DNA of 45,409 nt from Mesostigma viride (taxonomy: Eukaryota > Streptophyta > Mesostigmatophyceae > Mesostigmatales > Mesostigmataceae): assembly GCA_009746045.1 (NCBI GenBank), contig RPFO01001525.1, positions 1 through 45,409 of the forward strand, in the 5' to 3' direction. The translations under genes and the position numbers were made by a program. This document shows, piece by piece, positions 1 through 10,300 of this stretch. The notes under the pieces are model-generated. The model did not search any database, had not been told where the DNA came from, and was given only the letters and a program-made list of their open reading frames with translations. The first letter of the stretch is position 1. Each line of letters starts with the position of its first letter.

Positions 1-277
<277 letters not shown>

Positions 278-323
278 TTTTACAAACACCATAATTCTGC
301 CAACGTCACTCTTCTTTGACCGT

Positions 324-910
324 GTGATAGTTACGCCCGCCGTCGTTTCTTCTCGTACTGGAAGAGCACATGACCAACAGGCTGTGATAGTTACGCCCGC
401 CGTCGTTTCTTCTCGTACTGGAAGAGCACATGACCAACATTGGTTGTGCTAGTTACGCCCGCCGTCTTTCTTTTGCCTTTTCGATATCGAAATATATCTC
501 GTAAAAGATGCCCTCCCATCAGGTAACTTGTCTTCTTGAAAGCTACTAGTCTTTCCAGAATAGTTACGCCCGCCGTCGTTTCTTTAGCATCTTCGATGTC
601 TAAGTATTTGTCGTGTAAGTTGCCATCTAGTCAGGTCCATTGTCCCTTGTGATATCAATGTATCCCATAATAGTTACGCCCGCCGTCGTTTCTTTTTTAT
701 TTTCGATGTCGAAGAATGTGTCGTGAGTAATGTTGCTCGTTCAGGTCCAATGTCTTCTTGTGATATCAATGTATCCCGAGATGGTTACGCCCGCCGTCGT
801 TTCTCTTTCCGTCTCGTTCGCTTTAAAACATCTAATGAAGGTCGTACCATCGTCCATTCACTTTTCTTATAGAATGATAAACGTTCACCTAAAACAAATT
901 ACTATATACA
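324..910 (+). repeat. Tandem array of units each carrying a GC hairpin
   Basis: Six copies of the 14-base hairpin ACGCC-CGCC-GTCGT (stem starts at 333, 393, 455, 565, 675 and 787), each preceded by GTT and followed by TTCT. The first two lie in an exact 60-bp duplication (324-379 = 384-439). The last three lie in diverged units of about 110 bp that share a CGATGTC-AA...TCAGGT...GATATCAATGTATCCC backbone. The copy at 455 has lost part of the 3' arm. The surrounding DNA is AT-rich and no convincing coding region overlaps. The array sits just upstream of the acceptor-like CAG at 953-955 and the first ORF at 960, so it may be a 5'-UTR intron or spacer. Confidence 0.85.
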
Positions 911-959
911 CCCGTTAAACCATCCCCTTCCTCGAAATGACTCGTTTGCTGCAGAACAA

Positions 960-1506
960 ATGGATGAAGAACTTCAGAATATTTGCCTCGGAAACACCGA
1001 TTGCCAAAAGAAAGCCGTTGACAAGTTTCACCCTTTTTGTGTGGATCACCTGAAGATTGTTTCAGACATTCAGGCAGTGCTTGACACTGGCTTAAAAAAG
1101 ATTGCAAGAAAGGCGAAAAACGAGGGGGCTCTAAGCTTGTCATGGTCCTTGAGATGAGGAAGGCCGGCATGACGGTTTGTGTGGAGACAACAGATACTGT
1201 CGCGGATAGCATGCCAGAAATGGCAGATGTTTTGTATGAGAATGATGCGTCGGTTTTCTTCGCCATCAAGCCTCTCGGGATCGAATTTATATACCCACAA
1301 AAGAATGTGTGTGGGGTGGCCGGGATCCAAGTAGTGTAGCAGAGAGTGCGGCAGAGGCCCTTGTTTTGAATGCGGGTGCTTGGTCCTACAAGGAGATCGA
1401 CTTCTTAAGGCCAGGAGGGTGGGTTGACGAGCTGAAAGATGCAGTCAGTATCGCCACAGGTGTTAGGAGGGCATCTCTTGGAAAGAGGCTCCACGGTATC
1501 ATGTAA
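960..1506 (+). pseudogene. Small unrecognised ORF broken by two frame changes
   Basis: I do not recognise the product. An ATG at 960 (starting MDEELQNICLG) follows CTGCAGAACAA. The frame changes near 1137 and again near 1310, and joining the three segments gives about 180 residues with no obvious domain. The middle segment is mixed hydrophobic/charged (MVLEMRKAGMTVCVET...) and looks like real protein. The last contains a short WVDELKDAVSIATG helix-like stretch. The first about 25 codons and about 50 bp upstream are duplicated at the next ORF (1587-1690). The frame breaks are short indels, so this is a decaying gene or an assembly with indel errors. Confidence 0.45.
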
Positions 1507-1586
1507 TATATTTTAATACGTTTCGAAACAAACAATACAAATGATTTTGACAACAGTGAATTGTATGTGTTACGCCCGCCATGAAT

Positions 1587-1690
1587 CTACACCCGTTAAA
1601 CCACACCCCCTCGAAATGACTCCATGGTTGCAGAACAAATGTCTGAAGAAGAACCAAAAAAATGCTTCGGAAACCACAAGCGCAAAAGGA
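1587..1690 (+). repeat. Duplicate of the 5' end of the preceding ORF
   Basis: This stretch repeats about 908-1010: TACACCCGTTAAACCA, then CCC..TCGAAATGACTC, then TGCAGAACAAATG, then a diverged reading frame with the shared words GAAGAA, TTCGGAAAC/CTCGGAAAC and AAAGCC..TGACAA. A degenerate hairpin half (GTTACGCCCGCC at 1569) lies just upstream, as at the end of the first array. The duplication therefore took in spacer, acceptor and start codon together. Confidence 0.75.
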
Positions 1691-1863
1691 AAGCCAATGA
1701 CAACTTAGAGACCCTCTCGGAGGATGTGCCGGAGTTGGTTTCTTCGGATGACGAGTTTGAATACTCAAAAACATCAGGGGGACAAGTTCTTGAGAAAGCC
1801 TGGAAGGTCTTTATGACGCATGTGTTTGAGGAATGGCTAAAAAAAAACTATTCCGAGGAATAG
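1639..1863 (+). CDS. Small charged protein, function unknown
   Basis: The frame runs from ATG 1639 (MSEEEPKKCFGNHKRKRK...) to TAG 1863, about 74 residues. An in-frame ATG at 1624 exists, but the paralogous ORF has no start there, and the CAG at 1631-1633 looks like a splice acceptor, so I prefer 1639. The N-terminus has a basic KRKRK cluster, possibly a nuclear signal. The centre is acidic (ELVSSDDEFEY), and a hydrophobic, aromatic helix (VFMTHVFEEWLKK) ends the protein. AATAAA occurs about 20 bases after the stop. The next ORF starts 68 bases downstream. No family recognised. Confidence 0.5.
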   Translation: MSEEEPKKCFGNHKRKRKANDNLETLSEDVPELVSSDDEFEYSKTSGGQVLEKAWKVFMTHVFEEWLKKNYSEE

Positions 1864-1931
1864 TAACTTGTTTATATAAAATAATAAATTAATGTTTATG
1901 AATTTTTTTGTTCGTTTTTTCCCTGAAAAAG

Positions 1932-2676
1932 ATGGAGTCCGAGATCGTGAATGAAGTCTACGGAAGCGTCCTTCACAACGTTTTCAAACAAGTTCGCTTT
2001 CTGTCGCGTGTCATATTCGAGGAAGTTCGAGTCGCGCAGGAGAGGACAGGCCGCCATATTGGCGTTTGATTCGTTCAGCCAAATGGAGAGAATTATGTAC
2101 GCCCAGCTAGCTGATATGAACTTCTGTATTCAAGAGGGTTTTTTCAGACCACACATGGATCTAAGAGTGCCCATAGACCCAAGGACGGAGTTCCGCCTTT
2201 TGGTGTCGTTCATTACAAAGGGGCCAAAGATAGAGTTGGGGGAAGAGGAAGGGGCTCAGCTTGGGTGCACCTACGGGCGCGCATTTTACCCGAATGTTAC
2301 GCATTCTCTGCGCGTGAGGGCTGATGCATGTGTAGGGGCAGTACCCCTCAACATGAACTTTTTCTTGCTCTCTGACCCGATCGTGAGGGATGGGGATCGC
2401 ATGCGTAGTATGCGAAAGTGCTCCAAGGAGGGGTGTGGGTGCGAAACAGGACCTCATATCAAGTGGTGTAGAGGATGTAGGGATGCCAGATATTGCAGTG
2501 AGGAGTGCCAGCGTGCGGACTGGAGTAGGCATAAGGATAGATGCGAACGTCTGAGGCAAGCGAGGGAGGTGCTGGCAGGGGTGAAGTGGGGGGTTAACAT
2601 GACGACGATACTGGATAAAACTATGGGGTCTGATGTCGACTTCTCCTTCAACTTCCACGACGGCTCTGCCTCTTAG
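1932..2676 (+). CDS. MYND-type zinc-finger protein
   Basis: The long frame (1951-2676, 241 residues) carries a C-terminal MYND finger at about residues 156-197, with WC-x2-C, YC-x3-C and H-x3-C as the clear zinc ligands. MYND fingers bind proline-rich partner motifs and are common in SMYD-type and regulatory proteins. No SET domain is seen. The true start is probably ATG 1932, right after an acceptor-like AAG behind a T-rich tract: that frame reads MESEIVNEVYGSVLHNVFKQ, looks more protein-like than the first 35 residues of the long frame, and ends in a stop near 2070. A one-base indel around 2050-2065 would join the two. The central part has no recognised domain. An AATAAA at about 2727 follows the stop. 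Confidence 0.72.
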
Positions 2677-2775
2677 AAAAACTTGAAATGTAGAGTAATA
2701 ACTTGTTTATATGATGTTATTTTTAATAAATTAATGTTTATTTATAACGTATCATTTTCCTCCTACGCGCAGGAA

Positions 2776-2976
2776 ATGGTGGAGGTTAAGGAGAGTTTGG
2801 CCAAAAGGCAAAGGACCGACACACTTCGACATAATGGAAGGAGTCTTCCATTGTACATCAAAAAAGTAGTTGAGGATTACTGGCTCGCTTCCGATTCGAC
2901 TCCTCGTCCGAGTCCGGTGATACCGGACAGTGTCAAAGTCTGGAAGGTTTCAGCACATCAATCGCACATTGAATAG
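2776..2976 (+). CDS. Small unknown ORF
   Basis: ATG 2776 lies three bases after a CAG acceptor that follows a pyrimidine tract (TTTTCCTCCTACGCGCAG). About 66 residues, beginning MVEVKESLAKRQRTDTLRHN, with a basic N-terminal part and SDSTPRPSPVIPDS before the end. No domain recognised. Only 99 bases separate it from the MYND gene, too few for a conventional terminator plus promoter. It could also be a further exon of that gene, but an in-frame stop intervenes. Confidence 0.45.
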   Translation: MVEVKESLAKRQRTDTLRHNGRSLPLYIKKVVEDYWLASDSTPRPSPVIPDSVKVWKVSAHQSHIE

Positions 2977-3401
2977 ATAATGTTTTATCGCCATATTGCT
3001 GTTCGACAAGTTGCGCCTTGGGGCGTTTCTTTGCGCCAAATTTAAACCTTCGTATTAATAAACAAGTACAATAAAAAAATTTCAAAACGTTTTTTGAATT
3101 TTATTTTCCGGGGACGGTATGATATGAGTTGCGCCCGCCGGCGTTTCTCTGGTGTTGAATGCCCCCCTCTACATACACATTATATTGTCTGGACATTCGT
3201 ATGTAGTGACAATCGTAGTCGATGTGATTGCCATTCGTTTGTACGTAGAAAGTGGTTGTTGAGGAAGTTGCGCCCCAGGGCGTTTCTTTGTTGCATTTTC
3301 TTCAAATTTTAGCTCGCATAAATAGATGAAGATGACTTAATAAATGCCAGTTTTTTTTAATAATATAAACTACTCGCGGCCGGTATGTTCTGGTTTCGCA
3401 G
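2977..3401 (+). repeat. AT-rich spacer with three GC hairpins
   Basis: No gene. Three hairpins differ in loop but keep the stem: GCGCC-TTGG-GGCGT (3013), GCGCC-CGCC-GGCGT (3131) and GCGCC-CCAG-GGCGT (3270), each preceded by GTT and followed by TTCT. The first and third share the following TTTG. AATAAA signals occur at about 3055-3075 and 3337. The spacer ends in CAG directly before ATG 3402, so at least its last part behaves like an intron or trans-splice region. Confidence 0.8.
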
Positions 3402-4094
3402 ATGTCCAGTCTGACGGTCGACATAAGGGGACGTCCATATCAGGACGCTGTTTTCCGGATTTTTGAGAAGGATCCCGAAAAGAAGTGCCGGGATAGGAAA
3501 TGTAAAAAGCTGTCAATTACCGACATGGGTCTGTGTGGGGAACACATCGTAGCTTTCGGAAAGGACATGATTTCCCGTCATCTGCAACAATACGTTGACA
3601 ACAATTGTGTGGGAGGGGCGCAGATGGACGTCCTTCTTGAGGATGGAGTGGACGGAGCCAAAAGGGCTGTAATTCGGCTGTCGGAAATGGATGATGACAA
3701 AGAGGACGTGAACATTCGCCTTAGGAGGCACGACGACAACACGGCCGATTGTTTGTTTGGGTCTGGAGGAATGGCGGATGAGAGCCAGGTCTTCCATGAT
3801 GCCGCGGAGAAGGTGGTTGAATGGATGATGGGTTGGTCAAATCTTGACGTACGCATATTCAACCGTCTGACGTCTGATTTCCTTCTTAGGGGAAGTTTCA
3901 AGATGGTTGACCTTGCAAGGCAGTCCAGGAACCAGGTATCCCTTTCCATGGCCAGTCCGATCGCACGCATGATTAAGGAGGGCCCTCTTCCGCGCAACCT
4001 TGCCTCGAGATTTCGAAAATACCATGAAGGGCCCGACCGAAAATCAGCAGCGATTTCCCATTCGCGAACCACTATGGGTCGACGGAGTTGGTAA
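3402..4094 (+). CDS. Unknown 230-residue protein with a possible C/H zinc motif
   Basis: Single uninterrupted frame from ATG 3402, immediately after TTTCGCAG, to TAA 4092. Residues about 29-49 contain C-x4-C-x10-C-x2-H, a plausible zinc-binding motif and the only recognisable element. The middle is acidic (LSEMDDDKEDVNIRLRRHDD). The C-terminus is basic (RFRKYHEGPDRKSAA...). No transmembrane segment or signal peptide is seen. It is the cleanest ORF of the left cluster, with no frame break. It could be a DNA/RNA-binding accessory protein, but nothing supports a specific function. Confidence 0.65.
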   Translation: MSSLTVDIRGRPYQDAVFRIFEKDPEKKCRDRKCKKLSITDMGLCGEHIVAFGKDMISRHLQQYVDNNCVGGAQMDVLLEDGVDGAKRAVIRLSEMDDDKEDVNIRLRRHDDNTADCLFGSGGMADESQVFHDAAEKVVEWMMGWSNLDVRIFNRLTSDFLLRGSFKMVDLARQSRNQVSLSMASPIARMIKEGPLPRNLASRFRKYHEGPDRKSAAISHSRTTMGRRSW

Positions 4095-4358
4095 CCGAAA
4101 TTTTTTGCATTTCCTTGCCAAATGATTCTTTATGAGGGACATAGAGTTGTTTGTATAGTGAGTGAATTGACGAAAGTTGCGACGGCGGTCGCATCTTTTA
4201 GTGCGTCGTTCTCTTGTTATGAATCTCTGTTCTTTCTGAATTATAACGTTGTTTGTACCTTGACATAATGATGCATTCTTTGTATTGAGTTGCGACGTGG
4301 GGCGCATCTTCCTGCTGACTCGTATGATTTTTCCAATTTTTGTGTTTTGTTGTTGCAG
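4095..4358 (+). repeat. Spacer with two GC hairpins before the large gene
   Basis: Contains the only copy with five Watson-Crick pairs and an A-T pair at stem position 4, GCGAC-GGCG-GTCGC (4179-4192), and a second copy, GCGAC-GTGG-GGCGC (4292-4305). Both use CATCT instead of TTTCT as the 3' flank. The spacer ends in a T-rich tract and TTGCAG immediately before ATG 4359. Confidence 0.8.
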
Positions 4359-7300
4359 ATGGAAAAGGGCGGCCCTACATCGCAGGTGGTCGGCGACTCT
4401 CCCCCTAGGGGGGAAGCGTCTGAAGGGCAAGCAGTTCAGGCCCAAGGCGCCTCCTCACAACAGCCTCCTCACAAGCGTGCAAGGGAGGGGCCCCCCCAAT
4501 GGTGGAATCTGGTGTCAGCTTTGCCGCGGTCACTGGGAAGGATGAGTACCACGGTGGTCTTGAGATGGTGGACGATCCGGTTAAGCGGATTCAGATTGAG
4601 CGGTTTGAGCGACTCGCGAATGGCACTCGTGAACAGCAATTCGCGCTGTACCAAGACATCCTTAATGACAAACCTGAAGTCGCCAAGGTGCCTTATCCTC
4701 CAAGCGCACATTCATGCCTCGTTTGAAACCCTGCTCCAGCAGGAGCTAAGGTTGCGTCGGTTGGCTCAGAATGCGCCAGAGACACTAGCCGCCGCGCCCT
4801 CCCATGCCGCGCCTGCCGCAGTAGCCCAAAAGAGGGGGGAGAGTGTGCACGAGTCGGCCGCAGTGCCCTCAACCGCAAGGGATCCCCCCGCGACTTCCAA
4901 GCCGGTCGCGACGGGCGATATGCCCCCGCCGCGGCCAAGGGGAAGGGGGAAGGGGGTCGATGGAGGGGAAGACCTCGATGTTTTCGAAATGACGCCGGGC
5001 AATTTGGAAGGTGGCGGGCCGATCTTCGTAAGTCTCTGCCCATTTAATTGATGTCGTGAAATACAATAAGCATTTTTTTGCAATATTCGCCAGACATGTC
5101 ATTTCCGACAACTAAGCGGATTTTTACTTTCCGTTGAAATGTTCGCAGGGCCGGCAAGAGGATGTGGGTGCAAGAGAAGCCCGCTCAATGGCGGGAAGCA
5201 CCCAGGTACATGAGTGCGTCAGATTCCTCTCCGCAGTTTACTTGTAATGAAATGGTTTGCGTGCGTATATCCTTGTTTATTTTTGTAGTAATTTTTTTCT
5301 TGTGAATGGACAATCGCGTTTGCTATTTTTACAGGGAAGTCCGTTCGAGCAGCAGGAGGGCGGTGAGAGGAGGGGAAGTGGATCTTACGGTGGTTCCACT
5401 GCAGAGGGGGGAAGGGTAAGTTACCGTTGACTTAGTAATCGAAAGTTTAGGTTCGTCCTCAATGGACAGAGTTACGACGGCCGGCGTTTCTTTACACTTT
5501 TCTTACATTAATCTTCCGTTGATAATGTTCTTGCAGGAAGCCGGTCGTCAGGGTGGGGCAAATCTCCAGGGAGAGGGGGCTATCGCTGTCGGTGAGCCTG
5601 TGTCAGAGGGCGTGGGTGGAAGCGACGGCGATACTGCGAAAATGACACGCTTTAAGGAGCAAGCGGATGCTTATAAACTGAGGACGTTGGCAAAGCGGGT
5701 TGTGGCCGAGGTGAGAACGGAAACAGCCCCACCTGAGGTACGGAACCAGATGATGACTCTCCATCAAGTCGCTGAGTTGATCGTGAAGAATGCGTGCGCG
5801 CCCGATGGCGCCACACAGCCTGAGGAGATCCCGAGCGCCAAGGCCTTGATAAAGTGGATGCAGGAGAACCTGTTCGAGGGCAAAGCGAAGGAGAGGAAGT
5901 GTAAACTGTTGACGGTGACGATGGCGGACGCCAAGACTCTGATCAAGATGTTGAAGGAACACGATGCCCGCCGGGACAAGTCTCCGAAGACCGCGAAGGG
6001 GTCGAAGAAAGCGGCTGAAGCAGCAGCGGTTGAGGGGAATGAGGTAAGTCTACCTCTGTTGTGAGGGGGTCTTTGTTCTTGAGGTCCACGTTTCATGTAG
6101 GTTGCGACGGCCGGCGTTTCTCAAGTGTGACATTTACTTTATTCCTTTTGGTTATGCTTTCCTGATTTTTTCCTATCATTGTTAAGGGGAATGAGGTAAG
6201 TGTACCTCTGTTGTGAGGGGGCTTCTTGAGATCCAGGTTTCATGTAGGTTGCGACGGCCGGCGTTTCTTAAGTGTGACACTTCCTTTTGACTATGTTTTC
6301 CTGATTTTTTCGCATCACGGTTGAGGGAAATGAGCCAAGTGTACCTCTGTTGTGAGGGGGGCTTTGATGTTGAGGTTCAGGTTTCATGTAGGTTGCGACG
6401 GCCGGCGTTTCTCAAGTGTGACATTTACTTTTTCCTTTTGGTTATGCTTTCCTGATTGTTTCGCATCACTGCAGTACGTGCAGGCCGAGAGGGCGACCCA
6501 CGCGGCCATCCTGTACTCAATCAGCCTCGACCAGCACGCGCGCAGCTCGGATGTGGAAGTAGCGAGTACGTGGACTGCTGCCGTCGACGAATTCCAGAAG
6601 GGACTCTCCGAAGCACTTGCGACCCACAAGGGGAAGGCGCTGAAGGGAAAGGGGAAAGGAAAGGAGGTGGAGGTTGCGGATGCTCCCGTGTCTCTGCTTG
6701 AGAAATGGGAGAAGTCCCCGGTGTCGCAGGATGATGATGACATCCTGGATGTGAACGATGAGATCGCGAAGGGCAAACGGTTGCGGAAGCAGCTTGCCGT
6801 TCAGCCTCGGGACCTCGATGACATGTCCAAGGCCTTGGTGCATCGAAATCGGGTGTGGACAAGGAACCTGTTCGTTGGGCCTCAGAAGCTCCTCGCACGA
6901 GACTTGCATCTGTCTAGAGCCGAGCAGAACGCCACCATTTTTGCAAACTCGGAGTCCGACTACGGCCACGACAAGCTGGTGATTCCTGTGTGGCGGTACT
7001 CGTTCCAGTTTTTGGCTGACCGGTGCCCCAACAGTTTTCATGAATGGACGAAAAAGGAAGGTACCCAGCGTCAGCTCGCGCAACTCTTCGGGGAGATGGG
7101 GGGGGCACGGACAATGAAGGCTGGCTACGCTCGCGCAATGACTGACAAAGAGATTGATATCTACCTGCGAACGAGCTCGGCCAAGGAGATGGCCGAAGCT
7201 GCTTCCACCGCGGTTCTGACAGGACCGGCCGATATTCTGGACGATCTTAAGCCCGTGGACGTGAGAAAGGCCGCGCTTTTGGACAGTTTGTGCAAGTCCG

Positions 7301-10300
7301 CCTGGGAGATGGCTCCACTCGAGAGAAAGCCACCGTTGCCGCCAGCCATTTGCGGCTTTCTCGTGCTGGACGGGAACCACTTTACCACACTCATCAAATC
7401 GGTGAAATTCGAACTGGTCACCCCAAATATGACCGTGGACCAAAGATCTGTGTGGTACAAGGCAATGCTGAATGGTTTCATGAAGGCGGAAAAGCTCAGG
7501 GTCGTTGCGCGGGGAGGGAAGGAGCAGGAGGTCACGAAGACCGTGGCCGCGGCGAAGCTGGAGGAGTGGGCAACTGATTGGACGAATTTCGGGGGGGTGG
7601 ACGTGCAGATGCTCAAGGGTGAGACCATCCTGCCGACCTGGTGGCAGATCCGTGAACAGAAGGTAAGCCAGGTTGCGACCGCCGGCGTTTCTATAAGTGG
7701 TTTTCTTGTGTTAATTTCAGTATGCCATTAGTTCGGTCAAGATGCGACCGCCGGCGTTTCTATAAGGGGTTTTCATGTTCCACCTTAGTATTCCATATTT
7801 TGGTCAAGATGCGACCGCCGGCGTTTCTGTGAGTCGCTTTATTGTTCTCAGTTGAGTTGTGCTTATTTGGGAGGACTGTCGATGTGTCTCTGCGCGTTTT
7901 TGCCATACGGCGATGCAGGTTTCCGAACGAGTCGGCGAGATGATCGGCATTGTCAGGCAGCTCGGGAACGCCATGAACGCGGAGGACACAGCCCAAGCCA
8001 AGGCAACGTGGGGCTCAGCGCTGGGGGATGTGCACCGGGCCTACCAGGCATATGGACCCGTCAAGAGAGGGAAGGGCGTGTCTCTCCCAACTCCTCTGTA
8101 CGGCAAGATCTGGGCGATTGTGAAGCCCTTTTGGCAGAAAGGAGAGCAAGCCAAGGCCGAAGGGGACGGCGCCGGCGACAAGGCAGGGGGGCTGAAGAGA
8201 CCGACAAGTGGGGGCCGGACCAGAAGAACTTCATGCAGCGCTGGCTGTTCTGGTGTGAGGACCCTTTGAAGCCCGTTGTCGACGGCAAGCCGGCGATCGC
8301 ACAGGATATCGCGGCTCGGCAAGACTTCCTTGACGCGCGCCCTAAAGACAAGGCGCACGAACTGTCCATTTTCACCGCGCATCGGGAACTTGCGAGTTTC
8401 CAGTACTTCGACAGCCTGATCCAAGCGCCGATCATGTCCTGTGAGGCCCCTCCCAGCAACCTGATAAAAATAATGGAAGTCGCCAAGAATTTGAAAGAGG
8501 CGGCCGTGCAATTCGCCCACATCAAGTTCCTGGAGAACCCCCCCTGATGGCCGCTTGCAAACAACTAGACGGGACCTTCAACCCCGTATTGGTGAGGGAG
8601 CACGTGTTTGGCGTGAAGCTGAAGGGCACCTTCGCCACGGACCTCGACAAGTTCATCGCCGACTGCCGCCTGACCAGAGACTTTTGGCGGGTGGTCGTCA
8701 CGGCCACGAGGGCGATCATTCTCACGCTGAGGGACCTTCCGCCGGCTAAAAGGAAAGTGGTCGACCAGAAGGACTGGAAGTTCCCGAGAGGGCTGCTCGC
8801 TTCCCACCCCCGTCATTTGTATGACGATTTGGGGGTGAAGACCAAACATCTGCTGGGTGTGCCAAAGGAGGCGGCGGCGGAGGTCGAGAAGGAGGTCGAG
8901 GAGGCGGCGGAGGAGGGGACTACCAAGGCCAAGAAGGGGTGGCGGGACAGGTTGGAAGGCTACAGCGATTGGAAGGGGGTGAGGATGGGATCCGAATGGA
9001 TCGCATACAGGACAATGATATGGAAGGAAGACGAAAAAAGAAAGGATCTGGTGGTGACGAAGGTGGTGGACGAGTTGTACACGGGGTCTGACAAAATTCC
9101 TCGGTCGCTGAAGGACCGTGCGTTTGCTCTGCTGGACCTGGCAGCTGACAGGAACGAGAAGTGGAGGAACCTGCGCAAGTGGGACCCAGACTGCATTCCG
9201 GAGGACAGCCACATGCCCAAACCCTCCTCGCATTTCAGCCCGGTCGTGTGGGATGTGGTTGACAACATGACCAACGCCCTTTTTAGGGGACCCTGCAGAG
9301 TTCTGCTGGTGTTCGGGGAGACCGCCCATATCCGCCGGTGGAAGCGCCTGGTCCGCCTTATCAAATATCGGCTTCGTAAAACTGGGTGGACAGACCTCGC
9401 CTACTTTGCCGACGACGACGATTCTTCGTCTGATGAGGGTGATGATTCGGAGAAGGGGGAAGAGGGGGAGGAGGAAGTGGGGGAGGTGGATGAGGATGAG
9501 GATGAGAAGGAGGAGGATGAGGAGGACGAGGAGGACGAGGAGGACGAGGAGGACGAGGAGGAGGATCATGCTGATGGGCACCCGCCCGGGGAGGAGGGGG
9601 ACGAGGCGGAGGGGGAGAAAGGGGATGGCGAGGAGGAGAAAGGGGATGGCCAGGAGGAGAGGGACGGGGGAGGAGATGGAAGGGGAGGGAAAAAGCGCAG
9701 TCGGGATGCTGGAGGCTCGCGGGAGGAGACAATGGGGGGGGATGAAGACAAAAGGGGGGAGGTAAGCGCCAGCGTGCTGGTGAAGGAGACTCGAGGCCTG
9801 TCGTTGGAAACGCCGGCGGGCGTATCTGTGATGAGGAGGGGGATCGCCAGCAGGAAGGAGGCTCGCGGCCTGTTACTGGAAACGCCGGCGGGCGTATCTG
9901 TGATGAGGAGGGGGATCGCCAGCAGGAAGGAGGCTCGCGGCCTGTTACTGGAAACGCCGGCGGGCGTATCTGTGATGAGGGGGATCGCCAGCAGGAAGGA
10001 GGCTCGCAGCCTGTTACTGGTAACGCCGGCGGGCGTATCTGTGATGTGGATGGGGATCGCCAGCAGGAAGCAGGCTCGCGGCCTGTTACTGGTAGCGCCG
10101 GCGGGCGTTCCCGATTTACGGGAGGCGGTCGTGTCCGACAGATGGGAATGAGGCCTCGTCAGGATTCATGGGGACCCCCGGTTGAGGGGACCCCCGCCCT
10201 CGCCTCGGTTTCTTTGGGTATGGATGACGATCCCGTACCGTCGTCAGGAAGGACGGTTGTGATGACTTTGCCCCCCCGCCCGACGGGGATGGAGCAATGC

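Noticed and set aside
2161-2658. Minus-strand ORF opposite the MYND gene
   Set aside because: Shadow frame; the plus strand has a recognisable zinc finger.
6517-7443. 308-residue minus-strand ORF opposite exon 5 of the large gene
   Set aside because: Antisense shadow; the plus-strand exon has exact splice borders and continuous phase.
324-10108. Hairpin arrays as a CRISPR array
   Set aside because: Eukaryotic context, spacing from 60 to over 100 bases, spacers themselves repeated, and no cas genes.
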